The translations under genes and the position numbers were made by a program. Shown here one piece after another: positions 1 through 12,596 of a stretch of 64,000 nt of DNA; within the stretch, counting starts at the first letter, position 1, and every line of letters starts with the position of its first letter. The stretch is from Termitomyces sp. T153. Its lineage: Eukaryota; Basidiomycota; Agaricomycetes; Agaricales; Lyophyllaceae. The notes beneath the pieces were generated by a model. It was not told where the DNA came from. It did not search any database and was given only the letters and a program-made list of their open reading frames with translations. The stretch covers positions 248,001 through 312,000 of the forward strand of contig JACKQL020000020.1 of assembly GCA_018296165.2 (NCBI GenBank), in the 5' to 3' direction.

Positions 1-1947
1 TCTAGATTCGAGATCAGAGAATCAACATACTCTTTCCGACTCATCTTCGAACATATTCGATAACATTTCCAAGTATTGAACGTTATACACAGCCGCGTGT
101 CAGGTTGCAAGTTTGTTCACTCAGAATCGGCACAGAAATTAGAGCCTGTGTGCCACTGTGTAGTCGAAGTACATATCAACACACTGAATCCTTTTACTCA
201 CAAGAATGATTTCGCATAGAGCAAGTAAGTTCGTTCTGCTTAGTAGTTTTCCAGCGGTCAAAGCATGTGAATCTGGCGAATTGCACTTATCTGCTGACCC
301 AAGCCCTGGAATGTCCTGGTCAGCCCAATTTCTTTGCCTCCATTCCTACGACATCAAAAAACTTTCTTTGCTATTTTTGGGATGCCGACGGCGCAAGGAG
401 AATCAAAGAGCTTGGAATTTCGGGCATTCTCTGTCCTCCAGCTGCGTGGAGCATCAGTTTATGCGTACTTGGCTTATTCTGGCACATGGATCTTTGCTGG
501 ATAAAAAATCAAGCCATCATCTCTCCGATCTGTCATCAATAGACGTGGGGAGATACATTTGATATTGTCCAGGTTGTTCAATTGGTGCTCGTGCTTTTAT
601 AACTCATTCGTTCAAGAGAATTCATCAACGTCTGACTCGAATAAAAGTACCACAACTGCACGAAAAACTCATAATGATATCTTGTGAGCCATTTATGCCA
701 AGTCTTAAAGTTAGAGATACTGAGACAGCCAACACGTTGTGACAATCGGGGTTGCCCAGATAGATGCTGAACAACCACAACCAATTTGCCGAGAACACAT
801 GTAACTCTTTTTCAGAGGTTCTGCCGTTCTGTCAGCAGATATCATTATTAGAACAACTGTAACCAAATAGTCGAAAGGCTCCCACCTGCTTCACGGATGA
901 TTGAATACGACTGAAACACGGTCGATGTCAATCAAAGAATAGATATGTCTGTTTGAGTTCACGACTCGTCCGAAGTGATTCATCATGATAGAGAGCTTCT
1001 TCCATAGCAGAACCACGCTTATGGCGTCAAAATACAGCACAAAGAGCGTCCGCCGATATCGCTCGGGTTCACTGATATTCTCAGGATTATTGGTTCCGAA
1101 GAACACTCTAAGAAAGTGACGGATTTATGGACACTGGTGATAGGATCATGGACACGATGGTTCATAGCAGGATCAGAGATCGACTGGTAACAAAATTGAG
1201 TCGTTTTTAGGATTGATTATCGGGAGTGAAAATATGAGAGGACCATCAAAACTGCAAGTGGAAGGAAGTGAAGTAGCAAGAGTGACACCCACCGATTCAA
1301 GAAGCCTATTGTCTATCGTGTGTATTGATCTGGTCCGGACATCGTCGCACCTCCGTGGTGTTGTCAAATTTAGTACTAGGTTAGTGATTTGTATAGTCTG
1401 ACACATAGGGAAACCTGAAGAAGCTCCATTGAACGCTGAACTACCACAAACCTCGTTGCGGGAACTCACGTATGTAGCATACAGTTTTCAGGCCTTACCC
1501 TCGCAGACTAATTGTCCCACACCAACGAAATACACAGCAGCTTGAGACGATACTAGTTAGTCTTGAAGGCCCAGGGGTGATGTGCTGCTGCTGTAAATCG
1601 ACGTGGCAAGGATTGGTAATAGCGCCACAAACAGCTCATTCAACCAAACTGTTACGTAAACCTACCCTCCACTCGGGACACCATGATCAATTCCGACCAT
1701 TCTACCACAAGACGACCAAAAACCATCATCGGCTTATGACGGGACACACAAGTTAACTATCTGTCTGCCCCTTCTTGCGAAAAATACTCGAAAAATTTGC
1801 TCTGAATGCCCTGCCATGAATACCGGGTGTGACCCTCCTATCTAGACTACCCAGAGTTATTATTTAAACTCCATTGTCCGGATCTGGCGTCCCCTGAATT
1901 CCCTTTGCTCTTCTTCACTAAGCATAAGCTTTCAGTGGTTCCATCCC
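1..1947. other. Unassigned region upstream of the DUF2855-type gene
   Basis: No reading frame here translates into a protein I recognise. The open frames are short, lie on both strands and lack a convincing exon chain. A TATA-like stretch (tatttaaa, 1861-1868) lies about 80 bp upstream of the ATG at 1948 and is the only promoter-like signal seen. Confidence 0.4.
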
Positions 1948-3346
1948 ATGCCCGGCGATAACCTTACCCTCTGTGTACCACGCGCATCTTCGGGACAGGA
2001 CCCTCACAGGCCGACTCTCGTCAAATCACCCAAGCCAACGTGTCCAACTAACCACGTCATACTCCAAATCGACCGGTTCGGGTTCTCTACGAACAATATC
2101 ACGTATCAGGCTTTAGGAGAGCATCCACATTTCCGGTTTGTTTGAGCTTTTCTTGATTCGGATGAGTTTACTAGTGCTGAGAGGTGCTGGTTCCGTGTGT
2201 GTAGGTACTTTGACTTTCATGTCGCACCGGAGGCAGGCGTGGACGTGTCCACGAAAACGCACGGGGTGATCCCTGTATAGGGTTTTGCAACGATTGTTGA
2301 GTCAGGTCATCCAAAGATACAAGTGGGAGAGCGTGTGTATGGGTACTTTGCGCCTACGCGATATCTGCTGCTTGCAGTGTCACCGGCAGACGTTAACAGA
2401 TACGCGTTCTATGTTCCCCGACCTCATTTACCTGCCGGTACGTTTCTCGCGTCTTCTTGTAGTTCTGTATTCACTCACGACGTACTTAGATCGGCGACCA
2501 TACAACCAGATTATCCGGTGCGCCGCCGATCCTCAGTATACATCGGATCCAGTCATCGAAGACCTCACCATGCTCTACCGACCACTCTTTTGGACCTCGT
2601 ACTGGTGCGAAGATTGGCTATTCTCCTCAACTTACCGTGGAGGCGCCTCCGTTTTCCTCATCTCCTCCGCATCTTCCAAGACCGCATTCTGCCTCGCGTA
2701 TCTCATCAAAAAACGCGTCGCGCGAGGCGAGGTTAAGCATAATGTGCGTGTCGTAGGTCTCACGTCGACAGGGAACTTGGAGTTCACGAGAGGATTGGGA
2801 CATTATGATGAGGTGCTTGAGTATGGCACGTTCACATCTGGTGACGCGTTCCAGTATCGTGATCGGGAGGAAAGATGGATCTACGTTGATGTCGCGTCCA
2901 ATGACACGCTCAACGAACGTATCTGTGCATATTTCGCTTCACCCTACGCGCCCCGTTTAGCTTCATGTATCAGCCTCGGTCTAACGAACGTCTCGCCGAG
3001 CTCCTCCGGCTCCGTCAAATGGAGCACAAACGCCTTTTCAGCTTCCACCACAAAGACAAACACGAACCAATTTTGGCCCCAGTATGAAAATTTCTTCATG
3101 GTCGAGTGGCTGAACGTGCGGAAGCGCCAGCTTCCTATTGATGAGATATTCGGGAGGCAGAATGAGGCCTGGACGGAGTTGATGCGTGATTGTCAGGGGT
3201 GGGTGAAGATGGAGAGGGTGTATGGGGGACAGGGTGTGAAGATGGCATATGAAGAGGTGGCGGAGAAGGGTGTGGGTCCTGAGAAAGGGCTTGTGTGGAG
3301 TTTGTGGGATCGTGAAGAGAAGGAGGTGGTTAAAGCGAGACTTTGA
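1948..3346 (+). pseudogene. DUF2855-family protein gene with an in-frame TAG
   Basis: Three exons give one continuous frame: 1948-2135, 2205-2437 and 2490-3346, with GT-AG introns of 69 and 52 nt. The total is 1278 nt (426 codons with the terminal TGA). The translation has the style of the fungal DUF2855 family: the N-terminal part ends HFRYFDFH, the middle carries GERVYGYFAPTRYLLL, and after intron 2 come DRRPYNQIIR and a Rossmann-like stretch near SSASSKTAFCLAY. The function of this family is not established; the fold region suggests an NAD(P)-type reductase-like protein (inference). The oddity is a TAG at 2278-2280, between IPV and GFAT, where family members normally have tryptophan, so one G-to-A change truncates the product after about 87 residues. 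Splice sites and the rest of the frame are intact, so the break is recent, allelic or a sequencing error. Confidence 0.8.
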
Positions 3347-4601
3347 TTGGTTGTCGCGGTTTTTTTGTCAGCTTGGATTGGGGGTACATAATGAGTTGCC
3401 GGTTGAATTTGCATTCGGGCTTTCATCAGCCCTACTTCCTGGTCTTTGACTTTTTTGTAAATGGCAGACGAGGAATCTATTATCGGGGCCGTTTTAAGGG
3501 TCAGGGTATTTATTTGCATGGGTAGATACTTCGGTAGGTTGATTGATTCAAGCAGATTTTTGAGAGGCGTAATGAACCGCTATTGTTTACTTCTGGATAT
3601 TTCTGCAACGGTTCTTCCGACTTTCAAGCCTTTGACAGGTGTACATTCAAACCTTATTTCTAATTCCTATTTTACGTATGTACTTCGAGGGTCCCCCGTG
3701 CGGCGTTTTTGCTGGATCGCCATCTCGTCATATATGATGTCGACACCCATTTAACAGGCTTGAAGAGGGCTGTGTAGTATGCATGACATGGACGGGAGAG
3801 ATCCATGCGCGTGTGTGAACCACTTGGCAGGGGCGATACAGAACTAAGTTGTCATTTTTGCAGAGATAAGTGTATGTAGATGCAAGCACTAGATGACACA
3901 GCTTCTGTATTTTGATCGATGACGCGGCGGTCAACTAATCTCCGGGTTCTAAATCGGCAGAACTCCTGTGTATGCCGGAGAATCCAATGAGCCTTCGGAC
4001 ATGCAGAGAGGACACGGAAGCATTCTTCAAATCGGGCACCCGGGAAGCGGGGGGAAGTGTAAAGCGCGTTTGTATGATTTCACGGCTTTACCATCACTAC
4101 AGATGACTATCGTTTGAACGTTAGTCGGGGATGGTTCGGTGTTGCCATTTTGAGAAGGACTACGGGTTGTGATCAGAGTGAAGACTGACGAAGAGAGATC
4201 AGTCCCTGGCACCGACGAGCGTCTTAACACAGACGCGAGGAAGAGCAAGAAAAGCGAGTAATGACGCGAAATTTAAATGCTGTGTTGCGGCGCGAATGCA
4301 AAAAAATACTCAAGGCTGTGAAAAGAGACGGAATTATGATCGGGCGGAGTGCGAAGTTTTGATGGCCGAATACTGATGACCCCGGATACTGGGGTGAAGT
4401 GGTCATGGGCGAGGGACAGAAACTATTCAGTGGAGAAGGCGTGTCACGCTGCTAGCTTTGTTTGGGCTAGGCCGGCCTCCCTGGGACCTCGCTTAGTCAC
4501 GAGAGAAGCTGGATGGAAACCCACAAGGTGATGAACGTGCCAGACCGTCGGAGGTGCAGGGTTGTCGCCGTCGGTACCGGGCACAGCACTAGGGAGGACG
4601 G
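3347..4601. other. Intergenic region, possible decayed 5' part of the phosphodiesterase locus
   Basis: Short open frames only. Near the right end, two fragments in different frames (4530-4653 and 4602-4736) look protein-like, the second reading MPSMEAVDEVSGVLG and HHAIEALIPSEP before a TAA. They could be unplaced 5' exons or a decayed N-terminal region of the neighbouring phosphodiesterase. I could not join them to it with a sound splice model. Confidence 0.35.
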
Positions 4602-4758
4602 ATGCCGAGTATGGAGGCGGTGGACGAAGTATCGGGGGTCCTTGGTTTGATCAGTACATATACAAAACCCACGCGGCAGCCACGAGAGCACCACGCGATC
4701 GAGGCACTCATCCCCTCCGAGCCTCAGCCACCTTAAATACCCAGCAGGGCCACCACAG

Positions 4759-7119
4759 ATGTCTCTTGGGACGATGGACTCTCACCATTTCCTTCCCGTT
4801 CCTCCGAGACAGCACTTGCGCAGGAGAAGTGCAGATGTCGGCGGCTTACATCTTGCGATGGAGAACACTGGCCATGGGCAGGGTTGGGTCGGTGACTCGG
4901 GAGATGTGTTGTCGTAATGTCCTATTTTTTTCACCTCCCAACTTTCTCTTAACCGTGTTGCATTCCAGGACCAAATTTGCTGAATTGCTGGTCGACATGT
5001 ACACTTCGACGCTTCATGCGGTGAACGAACAGGGGTCTGATTTGTATGTCTACGCTCTACGGTGTGCTCCATCATCGGGTGCTGATTCTGCCTAGCATAC
5101 CCCCTGAACTCTCACGGGAAACTCGGTCTAGGCTCATCGAATCAATGGAGACTTGGGACTTCGAGCCTCACAAGCTACCAGAAGAGGAACGACTAGCTTG
5201 TACGCTAATCCTCTTCGAGGCGCTTTTCCGTATCGAGGGTATGGAGGAAGCCATCGGTGTCTCAATGGGTGCGTCCTTTCCGGAGTCCTATTCTCCCCCT
5301 AGATCCCCATCTATCTGCTTACAGAGCAAATCACCCCATTCGTATATCACCTGCGCCGGATATATCGCTTCGAGAATTCGTACCATAACTTTGAGCATGC
5401 TCTCGATGTCCTCCAGGCAGTCTACTCCTATCTACGAGCCGCCGGCATGGTTCCTCCGTTATCATTACTCTATACACCGGGCCGGAAATGGGCCTGCAGT
5501 CGTCAATTCGACAGCGGCGCGTTGATTACAAGCCTAGGCCTGCACGAACTATTTGTGCTGTATGTTGCTGCGATAGGACATGATGTTGGTCATCCAGGGT
5601 TCACAAATACATTCATGGTTAGTCATTTGATTTTTTTTTCTCATGACCGATTGTGACTTGATTACTCGTATATGTTATGTCTTTGCTAGAAAAACGCATC
5701 CACTCCGCTTTCGGAAGTGTATGATGGAAAGTCGGCGCTCGAGCAGATGCATTCGCAGCTGTTGCTGCGTGTAATGAGGTATCATGGGCTGGGAGTCGTG
5801 CTCGATCATCCAAAGACGGGGTTCTGCGTGAGGCGTTTGCTCTGGGAAACCATCCTTGCGACGGACATGAGTGTGCATGAATTGTTCATGAAGAATTTGG
5901 AGGGAGTCATTAACGGACAAGTTGTATCATTGTTTTCCCGTCAGTCTATCATCTGCCAGACGCTCATGAAGTGTGCGGACATTAGCAATCCTGTGCGTTT
6001 TACATACTTGTTTAGCCTTGAACGATCAGCTGATTCATATTCATCATCCAGAGCCGCCCATATCATGTCGCGAAGCATTGGGCTTCAGCGTTGATGGAAG
6101 AATGGACCTCTCAGGCCCTTTATGAGAAGTTTTTGGACCTTCCTACGACTGTACAATCGGATGATTCACCTATTAACGAAGCGAACGCTCAAGTATTTTT
6201 CATCTCCACATTCGCAAAACCTCTCCTAGACCTTACGAGTCAGGCAATCCCAGGTACGTCCCCTCTATACATCGCAACGCACGTTTCTCATGTTTGCGCG
6301 TCTGTAGAAATGAAAGTCTTCACAGATCAATGTGCTACCAATCTACGAACGTGGAAAAAAAGAATAGAATCCCTCAAGACCAACCAAAATGAGCGCGATA
6401 ATCAATCATCGACGACTCCGCGACACCCTGACGACTTCATGACCGCCTTCCCACTTACCCTCCCACCAGCACATCGTACCCTACATCTTGAAGATCAAGA
6501 ATCCACACCTCCATGGTCGAGTCCTTGTGTACCTTACTCTCGTTCATCTGAATCATCCTCTACCACGTCAGAGTCGGGCCTATGTTCGCCGTCGGGCTCT
6601 GTCACTTCGTTCTTTTCACCTGCCTCTGATTCTTCGTCAAACCACTCGCAGTCGCGTCCACATTCTCACTCGATTTCTATCTCAAACTCAAACTCAAACT
6701 CCCTCAACTCCCACCCACACTCAAATCCGCAGTCACACTCCAACCACCATCCGCGCCCTCCGTCAAGCATCGGCGGCTCAAGCATCCTTAGTCCCCTCCC
6801 TCCCCCAGCATCACCCTGGTCCTCCGCCTCCGAAGGCCACGCGGCCATCCGCGCAGCAGGAAAGCTGGGGATACGGAAACAGAGGAGTTTGAACAGGAAC
6901 TCGTGGTCGCCTTCTGCGTGCTCGGGATGCCCGCCACCGCCACCGCCGCCACCGCCACCTCCGACCGCGACGTCGACGGTGGTAAGGACGTTATTGGTCA
7001 CGCCGCCTGTTAATGTTGTTAATGGGGTGAATGGGGTGAATGGGGTGAATAAAATGGGCATGGGACCGATTCCCCCGAGTCGGATTGTGGTTAGGCCGAT
7101 TTTGTTGAGGGAGGCGTGA
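4759..7119 (+). CDS. Class I 3',5'-cyclic-nucleotide phosphodiesterase (PDE-type, cAMP)
   Basis: Seven exons join in frame: 4759-4913, 4969-5043, 5096-5268, 5325-5617, 5690-5992, 6052-6253 and 6308-7119, for 2013 nt and 670 aa if the ATG at 4759 is used. The catalytic domain is clear. YHNFEHALDV supplies a metal-binding histidine, GHDVGHPGFTN is the PDE signature HDxxHxxxxN, ALEQMHSQLLLRVM follows, and MKCADISNP carries the conserved aspartate. The family hydrolyses cAMP to 5'-AMP and damps PKA signalling in the cytoplasm. The C-terminal 200 residues are low complexity: Ser/His/Asn-rich, then a run of about ten prolines (near 6931-6963) and an NGVNGVNGVN repeat encoded by a 9-bp tandem repeat (7018-7051). 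The start is uncertain because protein-like fragments lie just upstream (4530-4736). Five introns are 52-59 nt and one is 72 nt. Confidence 0.88.
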
Positions 7120-8100
7120 GGTGATTTGAGGGATGGATGGACGTTGGATTGGATTTTGTCGTCCCTCCTTTCCTTCCTTCCTTCGTTCTATTGGACTTCG
7201 AGTTTGGACTTTGATACATGCTTATTCGATGGATTGGGAAGGGCTGGTATGTCTTTGGAGAGTGCGGAGTTGGACTTTTGGACTTGAGGGCTCGGGCTTG
7301 GAAGGAACATCAGGGCGGTGCGGCCGGGAGGAGAGCGCTACGCACTACGAGTCCTTGAGCTGAGCTCAGGTGGATCTTGACATCGGTTTTGGTGTCGTCG
7401 TTATTCCGTTGGACGTTCTGGATATATTCTATCTTCTCGATGCGCGACACCACTACCGCTCCAACCCCGTCCTCCCTCCCCCCCGCTCGGACGCGTGCAT
7501 GCATGCACGCACATACCGGATGCCCTCCTTCTGCGTGTTCCGATTTCTTGTTTTTCTATAGTTTTTCTTTTCATGACATGAGCCGTATCGTCTATCATCT
7601 AGCTAGCTGCCTTCCCATCGGGAACAATCTTGTCGCTCGTTTTTGTTTTTGTTTTTGTTTTTTTTGGCTTTGATGGATTCATTTTGTCGTGTACCACACA
7701 ACATCACTGTATAAATAGCATGATCGATATCTCTTATCTCCTAGTGGTCGGTTTTTTTTTGCTTGGTTTATTGGTTTAGTTCTTTTTTGGTTTTATACAG
7801 CTGTCTGTATATTATAGCAGCGTCTGTCGATCGTGACCATGCTTTTTGGTGAGAGGAATGGGTTTTGTAATAGATTAAGTATACAAATGTCGGAGGGAGG
7901 ATGGCCAGAAGTTCACCTGGCGGCCACAATGATGGACTGAAAGGAATTGAGTCCCCGATCTTGTGGGCATGCCTATATCGTGCAAAATGTGAGCAAGATG
8001 AAGAAAAGAAAATGGTTATTGAAAACTCTGTAAAGAATATCATCATTGCCACTTTTCAAACAGTTGGGATGGCCCCAGCTTTGGCACGGGCCTGCAGTTC
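7120..8100. other. Intergenic / 3' flank of the phosphodiesterase gene
   Basis: No gene recognised. T-rich tracts (for example 7636-7668) and scattered short frames on both strands. The style changes to CpG-poor transposon-like DNA after about 8080. Confidence 0.5.
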
Positions 8101-8108
8101 TTGCTAAG

Positions 8109-8275
8109 ATTCAGGCCCAACCTCACTTTGTTTGGTTAGGTCCTTGATATTCTCATTCAGTGCTGAGATCCAGACCCAACCTTGCTATGTTTGGTTAGGT
8201 CTTGGTATTTTGTCAATTCAATGCTGAGATCCAGACCCAACCTCACTTTGTTTGGTTAGGTCTTGGAATTTGGGC
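8109..8275. repeat. Three tandem copies of a ~57-60 bp unit
   Basis: The unit contains cagacccaacctcactttg followed by tttggttaggtcttgg. It appears three times in a row with spacer variation (starting near 8112, 8170 and 8228). Each unit has short inverted complementarity between cccaacc and ggttagg. The array sits exactly where the Helitron coding similarity stops on the left. Confidence 0.75.
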
Positions 8276-8999
8276 AAAGACAATGGAATCCACATTTGAA
8301 TCCTATGATGATAATGAAAAAGATCAAGATGAGCATATGTTGAAGTCCTCTCTTTTGGAATTCAATGGTATGAACACAAGCTACACAGTTGCCAAAGAGA
8401 CCTTCTTTGATCTCCTTCACTACATCATTTTTCTTGAATTCAAATACTCTGGCAACAATATCAGGTTGATCAGCAGCAGTTTGCTTTTTCCCATTGACTG
8501 CTGGTTCTTCTAAAAGGACCTCTTCTATTTCTGACCAATTTAGATTGGCAGTCATAATCAGGAAGAGATCAGGTTTTCTATAATTCTTGCAAATAGCCAT
8601 AGAGTCCTGGAATAATTGCTGCATCTGTCAATTTCTTCCAGTATGAGAAGAAGAGAGGACAAGATGACAGCTTTGTGGGGTGACTTCTTATCTCCTGCAG
8701 CAGCATTCACTACTCCTCAATAGACTTTAGCTCTGATCTTCTTCTAATTGTGTCAAATCTAGTTCAACTTTTTTTGTTCAGTTGAAGCCCATGCATCCAC
8801 AACACATTGTTGAAATAGCCTTCCACTCCAGAACAATGCAGCACTGAATTCCAAAGTTCTTTGCTGCAGCCTATATGCATAATATGCAGTTTGGGTGACC
8901 TTTTGTGATCTTTGTTGATTCTCTAGACCCAAATGAGAGCAAATATTGGTGTGAACTCTAGGCTGTCCAGTTGGAAAGATGATGATATAATGTAATATG
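8256..8999 (-). mobile_element. Helitron replication/helicase-like remnant, left part
   Basis: Read on the minus strand, broken frames give VTQTAYYAYRLQQRT, GRLFQQCVVDAWAS, then MQQLFQDSMAIC, PDLFLIMTANLNW, AADQPDIVARVFEF and VHTIEFQKRGLQH. These are the characteristic blocks of the Helitron_like_N (Rep) domain in fungal Helitrons. The frame has several stops and shifts, and the helicase part is absent, so the element is truncated and dead. Its upstream half lies on the other side of the LTR element that splits it (19805 onward). Confidence 0.85.
8995..8999. repeat. Target-site duplication, left copy (atatg)
   Basis: The five bases before the 5' LTR match the five bases after the 3' LTR (19800-19804) exactly, marking insertion of the LTR element into the Helitron. 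Confidence 0.9.
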
Positions 9000-9983
9000 T
9001 GTCACGACCCGCTCCCTAGCTCCCTAGACACTGCTCCCAACCCCTCCCGATTTCCCGCCTAACTCCCCTGAACCCCGCCCACACTGGACAACTCCGACAC
9101 TTCTCCGGCAAACCCCGATGGCAACTCCCTCTCCGTAGCCATCAACACCCCCCTGAAACCTTCCCCCACCGTTCCTGGCCACGTCATACGTCCCCGACCC
9201 CCTACCCTAGTTTACCCGACCCGTCCCGGAGTGTCACGACGTCCCCGGAGCGGCCGCGCCCCCAACTGATCCCATCAGAATACCGCCGCGGCCCGACCTT
9301 GGATTGTACCTGACACCCGTTGACTCCGCACAGCTCCGTCAACCCCCGCCATCATATCCGCCGCCCTCGGAGGCACCCAGTAGTCGGTATATAAGTCATA
9401 GAATAACTCCTCGAACTTTAGTCTTGATATTACATTTACCAGTTTCCTATGTTTTGTCTCTCGTCTCGTCTCTATTTCTGTTTTTAGGCTTCGAATCTAT
9501 CTTTTCTCAGTCTTGTCTCATCTCCGTCTCGTCTCGACTGTACATATTTCCTTTGTTCCTCTGAAGTTCCCTTGCTCCCTACGTCAGTACAAACTCCGCG
9601 CACGCGCCATGACCTGAACATTCTTAACAACAACTCTGGACCTCGCTACCCGCTTGGCCCCGGAACCCACCAAGCCCCGGTAATCCCCTGTCCAGCTCCG
9701 ACCCTGCCCCCCATCAACCGAGAAGCCTCCGCCTACCCCGCAATCTATTTGTGCGCCCACTAACTAGCCCTGACACCCGCCCTGGGTCAACAACCAGTAC
9801 CTCTGGTCTTAGACCCCTCCAAATCACTCAGGACTTGCTTGGGCCGCTCTCCCTAGGGACCCCTCGCAAGCTTTCCCCACCTCCACTCCAACTCCGGACG
9901 CCTGGTTATAAGCGCAGGACATCGCGTCCGCCTAGTAAGGACTTGCCAGTGTACTGAGCCCCCGTCGTCAGCGGAACCTGACA
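9000..9983 (+). repeat. 5' LTR of the chromovirus
   Basis: 984 bp, TG...CA ends. The partner is 18815-19799. A TATA-like sequence (gtatataagtc, about 9387-9397) sits where an LTR promoter would be. No TGG-starting primer-binding site follows; the sequence after the LTR is taatatcaagactccccc, so the primer is unknown. Confidence 0.93.
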
Positions 9984-10015
9984 TAATATCAAGACTCCCC
10001 CTTACCCCGTTCTCA

Positions 10016-12444
10016 ATGTCTGCGTTTAACCCCGCGTACAACCCCGTCGGTTACCCAACCGACGCCTATGGCCAGCCCATACTGGAAAATTCCTACGCCC
10101 CATTCTACCCGGGTCCCTTCGCGGACCAATACGTGCCCCGTCATTGGACCCCTGACCCCAACCAGGCGTTCTACGCCCCCTCCATCAGCCAGGGAATACC
10201 CCTGGGCTGGTGCCGCCCTCCCGCATTCCACGCCGATGGCAACAACCCCCATATCAACCCTGGAGGATACTCCGCAGCACCCCCCAACCCCACCTACCTC
10301 CCCCCGCCCATTACTATGCATACCCAATCCCCGCTGCAGCCCCAGTCCCTCTGGAGGCCACGGATAACTATTCCCCCCCCCGCCCACTGTTCGCCGCTCA
10401 AACCCCTCCTTCTCCTAGGCAGCAAAGGATCGAAGCCTACGCCCAGCAACGTGACGAAGTCCTCTGCTTCCTCCGCCTGTCCCCCGCAGAATTTGCAAGG
10501 CGTACCCACACCCTCCTCACCAACCTAGGCTACCCCGACGCCTCCGCAACTCCGGAGGTCTGGGCAGATTGACTCCTCGACTTCCATGAATGCTACCTAC
10601 AAGGGAACCTCCCAGAGAATATGCAAAGCACCTTGGGAATCGACGACAACTTACGGAACAAGCTCCACGCCTTGGTCAAAGAAATCCACACTAGCCCGAA
10701 CCTCTGCCCCTTCGAAGACCCTCTGGATCCCGCCCGCTCCTTCCATGTGCAATGCGAGGAACCTGTCGGGACACAAAACGAAGCCCCATCTTCCGTTCCC
10801 CGTCAGCAGGAAGAACTCAATGCGGCCTCCAGCATCTTGAGGAACCTCAACCCCGTGAGGGGGTTGTTCGACCAACCCGCCGCCCACACCCTGGCTCTCT
10901 CCGCCCGGCCCCGGGCCAGCTTGGTGCCCAGCGCCTTCCAAACCTGGGACCAACCCGCCGCCCCCGAACTCCGCTCCCAATGACTGCCCTTACGCGTTGA
11001 CGACGACAACAGGACCCTCTCCTATATTGACGAGCCGGGCAACCCCGCCGACGAACACCCCCCGCGCAACGGGCCCCAACGAGACCGACCCCCCCACTTT
11101 GATCTCCGCACCCCTCATAGCAATGCCCCTCCGCCCCGTCCCAATGCCCCAGCTCCCCCGCGACAGCCCATGGGCCCCGGGGCACCCCGACCCCCTCTTT
11201 CCGTCAACCCCTCTCGTCCCCCGCCCGCCCCAATGCCTAATCCCCCCACCGACGTCAACTACTTCGGACCTCCGAACCCCGGAGGACCCCCTCCCCCTCA
11301 ATGGGCCCCAGGACCCGCCCCGGGTAATGTAGGTCAAAACCCCAGTGGGGGACCACCCAATGGCGGACCCCCAGGAGGATGGGGCCCGGCGATGGACAAC
11401 TTTCCCCTCCAGCATGGAAACGGAAATAACTACTACTACTACTACAATGCCAGACCCCCACCTCGGACTCAAAATTCACAGGACAATACCCGCAACGCAC
11501 TGGCCTGGGAAGGAAAGCTCGACATCCAGAAGCCCGAACCCTTCACTGGCCGCGACCCTCGGAAATGGCGAATCTTCCTGACCCAGTGTTTAACTATGTT
11601 TCAAGCTAAGTCCATCACTTTTCAGCTTGAGAGCTCACAAGTGGCCTTCACCACATCATACTTACAGGGCATCGCCTTCAACCACTACACCGCGCTACTC
11701 CGGTTCGACCCAAACAATCCTGTACTCTCCCATTGGCTCGCTTTCACCCAAGAGTTCTCAAGTAAGTTTAGCGTCTTTGACACCGTAGCGGAGGCGGAGG
11801 AAAATCTCTTCAACCTCTGAATGCGCAACAACAAACGCTTCACGACCTTCATTGTATGATTTGAACGAGAGGCCTACAAGACCGGCTGGAATTACAATGC
11901 CCTCCAGTTCGCCCTCCGTCGTGCTCTACCCCAATGGATCAAGGACGTCCTTTGCCTTGCGCCCAAACAAACCACCTACGATGGGTACAAGGCGCTCGTT
12001 ACCCAGGTCGACCAACGTTATTGGGAAGACCGCAGCAAAAACACGGCGCCCTGGACCTTGTGGAACACCTCCGGTAACACCAACTGGCAGGCCGGGGCAA
12101 CCAATGGCATCTGATCCTCAATCCCCGCTAACCCTGCTAACCCCGCACCCTGCTTCCCCCCAGGCCGAGGGGTCCCCAACACTAACCGACCCCCAGGGCA
12201 GCGCCCACCCACCCAGCTCAACGCCGCCGACCTCCATGACACCCCAGTACCCCTGGATACCAACCCCAATGATTGCGACGACACCCCGGGCCCCGCCAAC
12301 GATCAGGAAGCCCTATGTGCAAACAGAATCCAGGACAGCCAGTGGATCGACGTGCCGGAGGAGACGCAGGAGAAACAACGGAAGGAGGGTGTGTGCATCC
12401 TATGTGGTGAGCAGGGACACTTTATTTGCAGTTGCCCTAAATGA
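10016..12444 (+). pseudogene. gag: Chromovirus gag, disrupted
   Basis: The structural polyprotein begins MSAFNPAYNPVGYP at 10016 and is rich in Pro, Asn and Gly. A length change in a C9 run near 10373-10381 shifts it to the frame that then runs to the end. In that frame TGA stops lie at 10570, 10981, 11818, 11857, 12112 and 12442. The conserved gag core is around 11512-12060 (KPEPFTGRDPRKWRIFL, then PQWIKDVLCLAP). A nucleocapsid zinc knuckle follows near 12390-12435: CILCGEQGHFICSC, which fits CX2CX4HX4C. The last TGA may be the natural end; the others interrupt. All six are TGA, consistent with CGA-to-TGA change at CpG. Confidence 0.88.
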
Positions 12445-12596
12445 CAGGTGATGGGATGCGCCATGTGGACGATCGATGGAGAAGACTGTAACTACCAGTT
12501 CACAGAAAACAAGTCAGCGGTTTAGGTCTGGAAGACGCACTAGACCGCGGACCACATCCCGATGTCTTCTCCGCCCTAGCCACACTCCTCCGCGCA

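Noticed and set aside
10013..11472. Long minus-strand frames rich in Gly/Val opposite gag
   Set aside because: Mirror images of the C-rich, Pro-coding gag sequence; no independent coding evidence.
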